Origin: Pirellula sp.
GTDB taxonomy: Bacteria; Planctomycetota; Planctomycetia; Pirellulales; Pirellulaceae
Length of the DNA: 62,899 nt
Direction of reading: 5' to 3'
Assembly: GCA_021300155.1 (NCBI GenBank)
Contig: JAJTID010000007.1
Location: 1-62,899 of the forward strand
Part shown: piece after piece, positions 1-8,142 of the stretch
Layout of the letters: every line of letters starts with the position of its first letter
Numbering within the stretch: the stretch's first letter is position 1
Position numbers and translations under genes: made by a program
Notes under the pieces: generated by a model
What the model saw: the letters and a program-made list of their open reading frames with translations, nothing else
Told to the model about the DNA's origin: nothing
Database searches by the model: none

Positions 1-115
1 CATCGGCGTGTTGCCGATCATTGCCAGCAGAGCATCGCCTCGCAATGACGATGTGGTTGTGACTGAGTTTGTATTCGTTTTCATCGTGGATCGCGATCGT
101 TAGAATTGGGCAACA

Positions 116-364
116 TTAGCCTACGGCCTGCAACAGTTCCAACCGTCGAGCGTATACGATACCCCTTGCTTCGCGAAGTATCCATTGGCAAGCTTCGGGA
201 ATTGGTTCGAGCGTCACACGTTGGAGGATACCATTCATCCGGTGCATCAGCCCGTCATCGGTCAAGTAATCAAAGAGAAATCTCGAAGACAAGTACTTGT
301 CCATGAACCTCGCCAAATCATCAATCGGTCTTGATGCAATCGCATTCACCGTCGACTCCAGCAA
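116..364 (-). CDS. small hypothetical protein downstream of aroC
   Basis: An 82-codon open frame that begins 37 bases after the aroC stop, on the same strand. The only in-frame start near the top is TTG at 364, with no clear ribosome binding site; an ATG 21 codons further in is the alternative. The peptide looks protein-like (mixed acidic, basic and aromatic residues, no low complexity) but I recognise no family. It could be a short gene in the aroC transcript or a chance frame. Upstream bases 1-115 show nothing else I can support. Confidence 0.3.
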   Translation of the reverse strand: MLESTVNAIASRPIDDLARFMDKYLSSRFLFDYLTDDGLMHRMNGILQRVTLEPIPEACQWILREARGIVYARRLELLQAVG

Positions 365-403
365 CGGCGCAGGAACTAACTCGATCGCTTGACAGGCAGT
401 TCA

Positions 404-1552
404 TCAGTGCTTTCTTGCCATCTGCTGAAACAACTCGTACCGAGCCTTCATCTCGACGAGACTATCCCCACCGAATTTGTCGACCAAGGCTGCCGCGATT
501 TCGAATGCGACTACATGCTCGACGATAATGGCAGCTGCCGATATTGCACATACATCACTGCGTTCGTAGCTCGCGCGATGCGACTGCTTGTCTTCCATGC
601 GAATCGAATCGAGTGGCTTGCGAAGAGTGCTGATCGGTTTCTTGGCAGCACGCAAGATGAGAGACTGACCGTTAGTCATTCCGCCTTCTAGGCCACCGGC
701 ATTGTTGGTGGGTCGTACGTAACCTAGATTCGCAGTCTCTGCTTGCAAAGGGTCGTAATGAATCGGGTCATGCACTTGCGACCCAGGACGGCGTGCGGCT
801 TCAAAGCCCATGCCTATTTCGACTCCTTTGATCGCTTGGACCGCCATCACGGCTTGGGCCAGTTTGCCATCCAGCTTGCGGTCCCATTGTGCGTGAGTAC
901 CCAATCCGAAAGGCAATCCATCCACCCGAACCTCGATAATGCCACCGAGCGTATCACCTTCATCGGCCATGCGATCGATATATTGTTCTGCCTCTTTATC
1001 ACGAGATGGATCCACCGCATAGATGCTGCTCGAATCTCGCAGTTCGCGAGCAGCGGCAATGGTTCCCCCAAAAGTCTCGCCGCGACCGATAGGCATCGCT
1101 CCCAATTCCAAAACATAGCCGATTGTTTCGATCCCAAAGTGGCTGAGCAATTGTCGGGCCAGCGCTCCAGCCGCCACGCGTACGGCAGTCTCTCTGGCAC
1201 TAGAGCGCTCCAGTACGCCTCGGATGGATCCGAGATACTTGATTGCACCCGTTAAATCGGCATGACCTGGACGAGGGCGTTCCAGTTCTTTCAGTCGTTC
1301 CAGTTTGTAATCATTATTGATCACTTGGAGTGTGATCGGAGAGCCTAAGGACGTACCCTGCCAAACACCTGTCAGGATATCGACATGATCCTGCTCTAGT
1401 TTCTGACGCCCTCCGCGACCGTAGCCTCCCTGCCTGAGTTGCAGTTCTCGATCGATCATCGCGGTATCGATGGGCATTCCAGCAGGAAATCCGTCCACCA
1501 ACGCCAATAGTGCTTTCCCGTGTGATTCGCCAGCAGTCCAGTATCGAAGCAT
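404..1552 (-). CDS. aroC: chorismate synthase
   Basis: Converts 5-enolpyruvylshikimate 3-phosphate to chorismate, the last step of the shikimate pathway, using reduced FMN, in the cytoplasm. The 382-residue length fits the family. The N-terminus carries the signature W-x-A-G-E-S-H-G (residues 5-12), followed by the GGYGRGGRQ loop near residue 42, the RPRPGHAD segment near 92 and SSARETAVRVAAGA near 117, all typical of AroC. The ATG at 1552 starts the conserved N-terminus directly. It stands alone here, divergent from the EboE-like gene; aroDE and trpG/pabA lie about 57 kb away in the same window. Confidence 0.97.
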   Translation of the reverse strand: MLRYWTAGESHGKALLALVDGFPAGMPIDTAMIDRELQLRQGGYGRGGRQKLEQDHVDILTGVWQGTSLGSPITLQVINNDYKLERLKELERPRPGHADLTGAIKYLGSIRGVLERSSARETAVRVAAGALARQLLSHFGIETIGYVLELGAMPIGRGETFGGTIAAARELRDSSSIYAVDPSRDKEAEQYIDRMADEGDTLGGIIEVRVDGLPFGLGTHAQWDRKLDGKLAQAVMAVQAIKGVEIGMGFEAARRPGSQVHDPIHYDPLQAETANLGYVRPTNNAGGLEGGMTNGQSLILRAAKKPISTLRKPLDSIRMEDKQSHRASYERSDVCAISAAAIIVEHVVAFEIAAALVDKFGGDSLVEMKARYELFQQMARKH

Positions 1553-1687
1553 AAATGGTGGTTTCTTAATGACAGTAATTTGGTAGTTTTACCTTTGCAA
1601 AACACAGGGAACCTTAGTTTAGTCCCTTCGAACCGATAGCCAAGCCGCGATTCTCCACGGCTGGCATTCTCCAACCGATCCCTCCTC

Positions 1688-2920
1688 ATGAACCCTTCGA
1701 ATCCGATGATCCTTCAAACAGGGTATTGCACCAATGTTCATGCCGGACGCGATTTTGCTGCAGTGATCGACAATTTGCATCTATTCAGCCACCGAATCTG
1801 GAGTTGCATGCATGAGTCTGATTCAGATAAGACCCTCGGTGTTGGGCTCTGGTTCTCGGAATTGTCCGCAATCCAAGCACTCGAACCTGCCAATCTGGAA
1901 AAGCTTCGAAGTACCCTAGCTAATCTGAAGTTGGCACCATTTACGCTAAATGGTTTCCCGCAGGGTGACTTTCATCAGAAACGGGTAAAGCATCAAGTCT
2001 ACTTGCCGACATGGTGGGAGGCTTCGCGTGCAAACTACACTTCGCAACTGATTCGACTGCTGGGTGCGATTTTGCCCGAAGGTATGGCGGGCAGTATTTC
2101 AACACTTCCGATCGCGTGGGGAACACCTGAGCTATCCAGCGAACAACAGACACTCGTCGTAAAGCACTGGACGGAGATCGCTCAACAACTAGATCGATTG
2201 AAACAAAACACAGGGCGACATATCGTATTGGCAGTCGAGCCAGAACCAGGATGCATGCTGACCGATAGTGCATCATTTCGTTCCTTTTACTTGGACCGTT
2301 TCTTAGCCGCCATTCCTTCGAGTGAGGATCGACGGATCGCTCAAGATCACATAACACTCTGCCATGACGTTTGCCATGCAGCGGTCATGTACGAAGATCA
2401 ATCCAAAGAGATCCAGCAATCCATCGAGGCAGGGATACGAATTGGGAAAGTCCAGGTCTCATCGGCTGTCGCTATCGACTGGAAAAAACTCGATGAGGAG
2501 CAGCGCGAAGCAAGCTGGAGTCAGCTCGCTGGGTTCGTAGAAGAAAGGTACCTACATCAAACCCATATCGAAACATCGAATGGGCAACGTTTGCTGGTCG
2601 AAGACTTACCAGATGCGATCGCTTCTTGTAACGGTACGCCACCGAGCGATGGCAAGTGGAGGATTCATTTCCACGTTCCGATCTATCTGCCGTCCCTGGG
2701 AGCACTCGATTCCACACAATCGGAAATCTATCGCTGCTGGCAAGTGCTCGCTCCTCACGTGGGAAAGGAGTCATTCCCGACAGGTCACTTTGAGGTAGAG
2801 ACCTATGCATGGACTGTACTGCCGAAAGAACTGCAGGTGGCCGAGTTGAGCAAAGGCATCGCCAAAGAGATGCAGTGGTTCGAGTCCATGATCTCTCAGC
2901 CGCTCGTGTCCCAGAATTAG
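1688..2920 (+). CDS. EboE-like metabolite traffic protein (TIM-barrel, xylose-isomerase-like fold)
   Basis: A 410-residue protein whose opening, YCTNVHAGRDF (residues 13-23), and the following G-V-G-L-W-F-S segment (about 52-58) match the start of EboE proteins, members of the sugar-phosphate isomerase/epimerase-like TIM-barrel group. Further candidate metal-site residues are the E-P-E-P segment near 185 and the C-H-D-V-C-H segment near 225. In other bacteria EboE is one of a set (EboA-F) linked to moving a metabolite precursor to the periplasm. No other ebo gene is visible in this window, so the role here is open. It is divergent from aroC and convergent with the next gene. No signal peptide; probably cytoplasmic. 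Confidence 0.6.
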   Translation: MNPSNPMILQTGYCTNVHAGRDFAAVIDNLHLFSHRIWSCMHESDSDKTLGVGLWFSELSAIQALEPANLEKLRSTLANLKLAPFTLNGFPQGDFHQKRVKHQVYLPTWWEASRANYTSQLIRLLGAILPEGMAGSISTLPIAWGTPELSSEQQTLVVKHWTEIAQQLDRLKQNTGRHIVLAVEPEPGCMLTDSASFRSFYLDRFLAAIPSSEDRRIAQDHITLCHDVCHAAVMYEDQSKEIQQSIEAGIRIGKVQVSSAVAIDWKKLDEEQREASWSQLAGFVEERYLHQTHIETSNGQRLLVEDLPDAIASCNGTPPSDGKWRIHFHVPIYLPSLGALDSTQSEIYRCWQVLAPHVGKESFPTGHFEVETYAWTVLPKELQVAELSKGIAKEMQWFESMISQPLVSQN

Positions 2921-3128
2921 TGTCCCAAGGGGAGCGGCGGATGAAATCTCAGCATCCCAACCTGAAGCGTAACGGCTTGTTGCTCTCATGGATTTGCCGC
3001 TGACGAAGGATTTATCCCAACTCGAGGATCCGCCCCAACCCAAAGCGTGAGAGCGTGAGCGAGGGAGAGGGAAGCCCGCAGATCCTTCGAGCACGCTTAG
3101 GGTTCGGGTAATTCCAACAACCGTTCGC

Positions 3129-3989
3129 TTATGCTTCTTGAATGACTGGGTTGCGCAAAACGCCAAGCGATTCGATCTCAATTTCTACGACATCACCATC
3201 CTTGAGAAATCGAGGTGGAGTTCGAGCCATACCCACCCCTGGCGGCGTTCCGGTATAGATCACATCGCCGGGCTCCAGCGTCATGACTTGTGAGATGTAG
3301 GCAACTATCTGCACAGGCGTAAAGATGAGTTCTTTGGTGGTTGAATCCTGAAGGGTTTCGCCGTTAATTCGACATTGAACGCGAAGATTCGAGGTGTCTG
3401 AAACTTCGTCGGTCGTAACGATCGACGGCCCGAGCGGTGCAAAGGTATCAAAGGATTTCCCAAGGAACCATTGTTTGCCTGGTTTTCCCTTTTGCCAATC
3501 GCGCGCAGATACGTCATGACCGACCGAGTATCCGAAGATCCCTTGGCTGGCTTCGTGCTCTGTTACGTTCTTCATTTTCGTGCCGATGACAACCACAAGC
3601 TCCGCTTCGTAATCAACCTCGCTGCTGACTTTAGGTAATCGGATTGAGTCATCCGGTCCGATCATGGAAGTTGCCATTTTGCAGAAGACGATCGGCTCGT
3701 CCGGAATGGGTGCTTTGGTTTCGATGGCGTGATCTCGATAATTCAGGCCGATGCACAAGATCTTGTTGGGGCGATCGATTGGGCAAAGTACTTTCAACAC
3801 TTGGTCGCTCGTACCGAGTTTCTTAGCCAAGCTTTGAATGCGAGGTAAAAGGGATTTCCATTTATGAATCAGTTCGGACGTTGAGGTTGGCAAGCTAGGG
3901 TCAGCAAGCGTTAAGTCTTGGATACCATAATTGCTTTGCAATCCCCATCCGAGCGATTCATCTGGGCGTGCAAATCGAACGATCCTCAT
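3129..3989 (-). CDS. fumarylacetoacetate hydrolase (FAH) family protein
   Basis: A 286-residue enzyme with the standard FAH layout: a short variable N-terminal part, then the catalytic mixed-beta fold beginning at [13 protein letters not shown] (about 96-108). Metal-binding acidic residues are visible in [11 protein letters not shown] (about 147-157), and the C-terminal [16 protein letters not shown] (about 239-254) is the family hallmark. Relatives cleave or isomerise C-C bonds in ring-cleavage products (fumarylpyruvate, 2-hydroxyhepta-2,4-diene-dioate) or act as ureidoglycolate lyase or oxaloacetate decarboxylase; the substrate cannot be told from sequence. It starts 134 bases downstream of infC on the same strand, with a stem-loop between, so it is probably a separate unit. 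Confidence 0.88.
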   Translation of the reverse strand: MRIVRFARPDESLGWGLQSNYGIQDLTLADPSLPTSTSELIHKWKSLLPRIQSLAKKLGTSDQVLKVLCPIDRPNKILCIGLNYRDHAIETKAPIPDEPIVFCKMATSMIGPDDSIRLPKVSSEVDYEAELVVVIGTKMKNVTEHEASQGIFGYSVGHDVSARDWQKGKPGKQWFLGKSFDTFAPLGPSIVTTDEVSDTSNLRVQCRINGETLQDSTTKELIFTPVQIVAYISQVMTLEPGDVIYTGTPPGVGMARTPPRFLKDGDVVEIEIESLGVLRNPVIQEA

Positions 3990-4031
3990 TCGTTAACCAT
4001 CCGAGCATTGAAGAGAGTTGAAATAGACAAC

Positions 4032-4055
4032 GCCAATCTCCCAAATGAGATTGGC
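4032..4055 (-). terminator. stem-loop between infC and the FAH gene
   Basis: A perfect 9-bp inverted repeat, GCCAATCTC at 4032-4040 and GAGATTGGC at 4047-4055, with a six-base loop. It lies about 70 bases after the infC stop. There is no strong T-run after it on the minus strand, so it may be a weak intrinsic terminator, a processing site, or an element in the leader of the FAH gene. Confidence 0.4.
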
Positions 4056-4123
4056 CACAAATTCAGATTGGCTAGTAGATCGCGAGACGGAGATCAGGCG
4101 ATCGAAATCAAAGGCTCAGTTGA

Positions 4124-4660
4124 TTACTTTGGCGCGACCATCGCAATCATTTTTTTACCTTGTTGCAATGGCGGCTGTTCCACTTTGGAATACTCCGCGA
4201 GAACTTGGAGGACGTTCTCCATGACGCGTCGACCTTCATCCACGTGGGCCATTTCTCGTCCACGGAAGATAACAGAGACCTGTACCTTATCTTTATTCTT
4301 CAAGAAGCCGATGGCTTGGCGAACTTTGGTATCGATGTCATGTTCTCCGGTCTTAGGTCGGAGTCGAATTTCTTTTGTCTTGGTTTGGTGAGTCTTTTGG
4401 CCAGACTTCTTGCTCTTCTCGTACTTGTACTTGCCGAAATCCATAATGCGGCAGACAGGTGGTTTTTCCGTGGGTGCCACTTCCACCAAATCTAAACCAG
4501 CATCGCGAGCTCGGTTAAGAGCCTCATCGGTAGGGATGACCCCATATTGCGTTCCATCGGGACCAATCACTCGCACAGGAGAAATGCGGATTTGATTGTT
4601 CACTCGTGTCTGAATGCGTTCTCGTTCGATTGCAAAAACCCTCTTGATAGTTTTGAACAA
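4124..4660 (-). CDS. infC: translation initiation factor IF-3
   Basis: IF-3 binds the 30S subunit, prevents premature 50S joining and proofreads the start codon and initiator tRNA. The N-terminal domain runs from about VNNQIRI to the linker, with [15 protein letters not shown] (about 67-81) the most conserved stretch; the C-terminal domain has [15 protein letters not shown] (about 124-138). Length (up to 178 aa) is normal. No ATG is available at the N-terminus. TTG at 4660 is the longest option; ATC at 4630, preceded by AAGAGGG with eight bases spacing, has the better ribosome binding site and would match the known use of AUU/AUC starts in infC, which lets IF-3 repress its own synthesis. rpmI and rplT, the usual partners, are not downstream. 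Confidence 0.95.
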   Translation of the reverse strand: MFKTIKRVFAIERERIQTRVNNQIRISPVRVIGPDGTQYGVIPTDEALNRARDAGLDLVEVAPTEKPPVCRIMDFGKYKYEKSKKSGQKTHQTKTKEIRLRPKTGEHDIDTKVRQAIGFLKNKDKVQVSVIFRGREMAHVDEGRRVMENVLQVLAEYSKVEQPPLQQGKKMIAMVAPK

Positions 4661-4661
4661 A

Positions 4662-4726
4662 CCTTACGCAAGGCGGATCCTGAACATACAGGAAGCCATG
4701 TTGCGGCAAAATCCTTTGCCGTAAGG
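4662..4726 (-). promoter_or_regulatory. structured infC leader with two competing stems
   Basis: On the minus strand the infC leader contains an imperfect long-range inverted repeat (segments 4713-4726 and 4662-4673; seven contiguous pairs CCTTACG/CGTAAGG, then CAA/TTG and GG/CC around single-base bulges). The first arm also forms a perfect local hairpin, CGGCAAA with TTTGCCG (4715-4721 and 4704-4710) closing a four-base loop. The two structures share bases and cannot form together, a layout expected for an autoregulatory leader. Which ligand or protein would choose between them is unknown; ribosomal protein or IF-3 control is an inference. Confidence 0.45.
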
Positions 4727-4801
4727 TCGCAGATTGCCTAAAGTATCTTCAAAAGCAAGGGGTTCGGTCAACAGAGCTTTCGAGAAAAATCGAATATGAG
4801 G

Positions 4802-6148
4802 TCAATCTCCTGGCAATTTTCCCAGAAAAGTTGCTCTTGCAAGGGAGCCATTGGAGGCTACGATACCACACTCTGAAAGGGGATTTCGGTCATCTTTTGG
4901 ACGCAATGCGGATTCTTTGGAATCGCTACGCACAAATGTGCCCTCGTAGCTCAGTTGGTAGAGCAGGTGACTCTTAATCACCGGGTCCAAGGTTCGAGTC
5001 CTTGCGGGGGTACTAATATCCACCACGCCACGTTGTGTTTTTGCAAGAACCTCTGTTTTCGCTGGGTTTTCGGGAAGCGACTTACCTTGCTTGGGAGTGC
5101 TTTCCGCTAAAGAGTGCCCCACCTGCTGCCCCACCCCTTGAGTAGCATTTAACAAGTGGGTGTGGGTGACTTTCAAGTAGTGGTCGTTTGCTACTCGCTC
5201 GCTATTACCTAGCCATTCGGTGACAACGTGCGAGGGGAATCTGTCTGCCAAGTCCGTCTGCAGCGAGCCTCTCAAGTTGTGAAATAACCTTGGCCATGGT
5301 TTGAGCTCGGCTTTGGCGAGTATCTCAAGAAAGACTTTCCTAAGATTAAGATTGCTCGTCTGATAGCGAGAAATGCAGCGTTCGCTCTCTGGGTCGAAAG
5401 CATCTTCTAAGTGGGGCCTGAGCTCGGGTAGAATTGGTACAACTCGTTTCGTTTTGCCGTGCTTGGCTGTCTTCGTGGCGAAAACCGTTAGCGTGCCTGC
5501 AGTGAAGTCAACATCAGCCCAGCGTAGGGCGAGCACTTCGCTCGGCGAGCGTAAGCCAGCGTAGCGAGAGAGTGCGATAATCAAACGCCACTGAGCATCG
5601 GGGGCCATTGCGATGGCCTTTTCGATATCGGATGCAGGAACGTAAAAAGAGCGTTCTGCGTTTACCATAGTGCCTGCTAGCACTTTGGCAAAAGGGCTCT
5701 TGTCAATGACGCCAGCCTCAACAGCAGCAAGAAAAAATTGCTTGGCTTTCTTGATATGCTGAGCAACTGTCGCTTGAGCGTATCCCTTGCTACCTGCAAG
5801 CCATACCCGATAGGCTTGGGCGTCTTCGCTGCTAATCGCCCTTAGCGATTGCCCAGCCTTGAAGTATTCCAGCAGATAACCTTTGCCGAGCTCAAGATTC
5901 CGCCTGCAGTATTCGCCAACTCTCGGCGAGTGCTCTGCCATGTAGCGAGTAAGCCACTGCTCAAGTGTGAAGTTGCTTCGAGGCTTGCAAAGCTCTTGCT
6001 CGGCTGGTTTGTTGTGCAAGTCGTCGCCAATCTTTGCGAGCCACTCAGCAAGTGCGGGCGAGGGGCCACTACCAGAGATGGCAGCAGAAACTAAGTCATC
6101 GACTTTGCAAGCGATAGCCTGAGCGTCTTTCTTGGCGATTGCCCCCAA
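4802..6148 (-). CDS. tyrosine-type site-specific integrase
   Basis: Catalyses strand exchange between attP and attB. The core-binding SAM-like domain spans about residues 60-150 (FTLEQWLTRYMAEHSP...). The catalytic domain has Arg I in GLRSPSEVLALRW (about 200-212), the H-x-x-R box in LFHNLRGS and the nucleophile Tyr in NDHYLKVT, so it looks active. Two oddities. First, the frame does not stop before the tRNA: residues about 379-402 are the antisense of the tRNA-Lys gene (TRTLDPVIKSHLLYQLSYEG) and it ends only at 4802. Second, the natural N-terminal arm (RTLYRVEYRDADKRRRKIRL, in frame upstream of 6148) follows an in-frame TGA without an obvious ATG/GTG, so the TTG at 6148 may start a protein lacking the arm. 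The gene upstream is a broken homologue. Confidence 0.9.
   Translation of the reverse strand: MGAIAKKDAQAIACKVDDLVSAAISGSGPSPALAEWLAKIGDDLHNKPAEQELCKPRSNFTLEQWLTRYMAEHSPRVGEYCRRNLELGKGYLLEYFKAGQSLRAISSEDAQAYRVWLAGSKGYAQATVAQHIKKAKQFFLAAVEAGVIDKSPFAKVLAGTMVNAERSFYVPASDIEKAIAMAPDAQWRLIIALSRYAGLRSPSEVLALRWADVDFTAGTLTVFATKTAKHGKTKRVVPILPELRPHLEDAFDPESERCISRYQTSNLNLRKVFLEILAKAELKPWPRLFHNLRGSLQTDLADRFPSHVVTEWLGNSERVANDHYLKVTHTHLLNATQGVGQQVGHSLAESTPKQGKSLPENPAKTEVLAKTQRGVVDISTPARTRTLDPVIKSHLLYQLSYEGTFVRSDSKESALRPKDDRNPLSECGIVASNGSLARATFLGKLPGD
4940..5012 (+). tRNA. tRNA-Lys (anticodon CTT)
   Basis: A complete cloverleaf can be drawn: acceptor stem GCCCTCG with CGGGGGT (G-T and T-G wobble pairs allowed), D-arm GCTC/GAGC with loop AGTTGGTA, anticodon stem GGTGA/TCACC around loop CTCTTAA (anticodon CTT, reading AAG), five-base variable region, T-arm CAAGG/CCTTG with loop TTCGAGT, discriminator A. 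CCA is not encoded (CTA follows). It is overlapped on the opposite strand by the integrase reading frame, and its 3' end is the inferred attachment site of the island to its right. Confidence 0.97.
4993..5012 (+). repeat. inferred attL: 3' end of tRNA-Lys
   Basis: The last 20 bases of the tRNA gene, from the T-loop TTCG to the discriminator base. A degenerate copy in the same orientation lies at 21532-21551, with TTGCGGGGGTA identical (11 bases) and TTCG matched nine bases upstream; 16 of 20 positions agree. Tyrosine integrases commonly use this part of tRNA genes as the attachment site, and the integrase gene is immediately adjacent. Confidence 0.6.
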
Positions 6149-6214
6149 GCGTATCTTTCGCCTGCGTTTGTCGGCGTCTCGATATTCAACTCGATAGAGC
6201 GTTCTACCATTAGC

Positions 6215-6606
6215 ACTTCCGAAAAAGGGCTCTTGTCAACAACGCCAACCTTGAGAGCAGCAAGAAAGAATTGCTTGGTCTTTTTGACATGCTGGGCAAT
6301 TGTTGCTTGAGCGAAGCCTTTGCTGTCTGCAAGCCATAAGCGATAAGCCTGAGCGTCGTCGCTACTGATGCCCTTGAGCGATTCCTCAGCGGTGAAGTAT
6401 TCGAGCAGGCAGCTTTTGCTATTCTCAAGATTCCGCCTGCAGTATTCGCCAACTCTCGGCGAGTGCTCTGGCATGTAGCGAGTAAGCCACTGCTCAAGTG
6501 TGAAATTATTGCGAGGCTTGCAAAGCTCTTGCTCGGCTAACAGGTTGTTGGGAGAGCGTATTAGAACAGCTTTACAGATTGCGTTGGTATCAGCAAAGCT
6601 AACTGA
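6215..6606 (-). pseudogene. truncated duplicate of the integrase (core-binding domain only)
   Basis: Translation shows about 110 residues closely matching residues about 52-165 of the neighbouring integrase: EQELCKPRNNFTLEQWLTRY, then PRVGEYCRRNLE, DAQAYRLWL and VVDKSPFSEVL. The match breaks off at the point corresponding to VNAERS in the full gene and joins, out of frame, the N-terminal arm of the downstream integrase. The catalytic domain is absent and a TGA lies just upstream (about 6607-6609), with the open frame beginning in unrelated sequence. It looks like the relic of a tandem integrase duplication or of a second element that used the same tRNA and was collapsed by recombination. Confidence 0.8.
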
Positions 6607-6770
6607 TCAGAGGAGGCAGCAAGGAAAATCAAATGCTTGAACAGGCTTTGTTTTTGACGCGGAATTTATGTCAATTGGAATTTTTGAATGCCGCCGCACA
6701 TCATTGTTTCTCCATAGTTTTGATCGTTAGGTTTGGAAGTGCGGCAGCGAGCAGACGGCAATAGCGGAAA

Positions 6771-6799
6771 TTGATTCATTGCGTAGCGAGCAATATTAA
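6771..6799 (+). promoter_or_regulatory. candidate sigma-70-type promoter of the GTPase/stator cluster
   Basis: TTGATT (6771-6776), a 17-base spacer, then TATTAA (6794-6799), placed 45 bases before the first ATG of the cluster, in an AT-rich stretch. Four of six bases match at each hexamer. The intergenic region 6607-6843 holds no other recognisable feature. The ribosome binding site before 6844 is weak (GAGAA). Confidence 0.35.
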
Positions 6800-6843
6800 C
6801 TATATTAAGGCCCGCTGAAGATACACCCCGATCGAGAATTGCC

Positions 6844-8142
6844 ATGCCCCAAGCTCAGAGTCGACTGACAATACGTGCCCGTATCACATGTCCACATTGC
6901 TGGAACGAATTTGCTCCCGAAGAATCGCTTTGGTTAGCCGAGCATCCGGACCTAATTGGGGATACTCGCCTCGGGCCAGATCATGCGATCCGCTTTCTTC
7001 CGTCACGATTCACTGCTGAAGGCGATGCAATAGATCCTGAAGGCCAACGCACGACGCGCCTTGCTTGTCCAGCATGTCATTTAGAGGTTGCACGGCCCCT
7101 CTATCAAATTGCACCTGTCTTCTATTCGATTCTAGGAGCACCCGCCAGCGGCAAGAGTTACTTCTTGGCATCCATGACGTGGCGATTGCGACAAGTTCTC
7201 CCCACAGATTTTAAGATCGCAATGACGGATACCGATCCCATTGCGAATGCGAGACTTCACGAATATGAAGAACAACAATTCCTCAACCCAAATCCAGATT
7301 CCTTAGTCGCAATCGAAAAGACACAAGTCCAGGGGGATCTCTACGATTCAGTAAGCATGGGTTCGCATACGGTGCAGTATCCGCGTCCATTTCTTTTCAA
7401 TCTTCAGCCGATGGCTCAGCATCCCAACCATGCTCGAAGCAACGACATCGCTCGAGTCATGTGCATGTATGATAACGCTGGCGAGAGCTTTTTACCGGGA
7501 CAAGACACTGCGTCGAGCCCCGTAACGCGACACTTGGCGTTATCTCGCTGTCTTTTTTTCTTGTTCGATCCGACGCAAGACGCCCGTTTTCGCCGTGCTT
7601 GCGAGGGCAAGTCGCAAGATCCGCAAATGAACTCGCGTACACAACGACTTGCACGGGAGAATAGCGTTCGGCAGGACACTATTCTTCTCGAAGCGATCCA
7701 ACGCGTTCGTCGGTACGCAGGGCTTCGCGAAGATCAGCTTCATCAACGGCCCATGATCATCGTAGTAACGAAGTGGGATAGTTGGAGGGCATTACTTCCC
7801 GACGTGTCTAGTGAAGCACCATTCGCTTCCGTTCCCCATTCGCCGATAAAACTACTAGATGGCAGAAGAATCGAGAATGTCTCGGCCCAAGTCGGTGACA
7901 TGCTTAGAAAGTACACTCCCGAAATCGTTGCTGCCGCAGAAGGCTTTGCTAGCCACGTAAGTTTTTTACCAGTTAGCGCAACGGGCCATGCACCAGAAGT
8001 GGACCCTGCTACGGGATCGTTCGGTATTCGCCCTCGAGATTTAAACCCGTTTTGGGTGGAAGTTCCGATGCTGTACGCGATTAGCCGATGGGGCTCCGGC
8101 TTGGTAGGAACGTTGGAAAGAAATTTGAAGTCCGAGGGATGA
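6844..8142 (+). CDS. zinc-ribbon TRAFAC-type GTPase (double-GTPase-2-like), first gene of island cluster
   Basis: A 432-residue soluble protein. The N-terminus has a split zinc ribbon, CPHC at 16-19 and CPAC at 75-78. The P-loop domain follows: Walker A GAPASGKS at 98-105, a G3-like DNAG at 210-213, a hydrophobic strand CLFFLFD (236-242) and the guanine-specificity motif TKWD at 309-312, so GTP rather than ATP is the likely nucleotide. The arrangement resembles the double-GTPase family that accompanies GAP1 proteins in predicted bacterial conflict systems, and a GAP1-N2-like protein is encoded two genes on. I infer a cytoplasmic nucleotide switch for the membrane components. Its TGA overlaps the next gene's ATG. 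Confidence 0.75.
   Translation: MPQAQSRLTIRARITCPHCWNEFAPEESLWLAEHPDLIGDTRLGPDHAIRFLPSRFTAEGDAIDPEGQRTTRLACPACHLEVARPLYQIAPVFYSILGAPASGKSYFLASMTWRLRQVLPTDFKIAMTDTDPIANARLHEYEEQQFLNPNPDSLVAIEKTQVQGDLYDSVSMGSHTVQYPRPFLFNLQPMAQHPNHARSNDIARVMCMYDNAGESFLPGQDTASSPVTRHLALSRCLFFLFDPTQDARFRRACEGKSQDPQMNSRTQRLARENSVRQDTILLEAIQRVRRYAGLREDQLHQRPMIIVVTKWDSWRALLPDVSSEAPFASVPHSPIKLLDGRRIENVSAQVGDMLRKYTPEIVAAAEGFASHVSFLPVSATGHAPEVDPATGSFGIRPRDLNPFWVEVPMLYAISRWGSGLVGTLERNLKSEG

Noticed and set aside
847-1248. Long open frames opposite or overlapping aroC (e.g. 743-1255 plus, 847-1248 minus)
   Set aside because: They are shadows of aroC, whose frame carries the conserved family motifs throughout.
3046-3082. 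GC/AG-rich stretch GCGTGAGAGCGTGAGCGAGG as a dispersed repeat
   Set aside because: It looks repeat-like, with a short internal duplication (GCGTGAG twice), but only one copy was noticed in the window, so I cannot support a repeat family.
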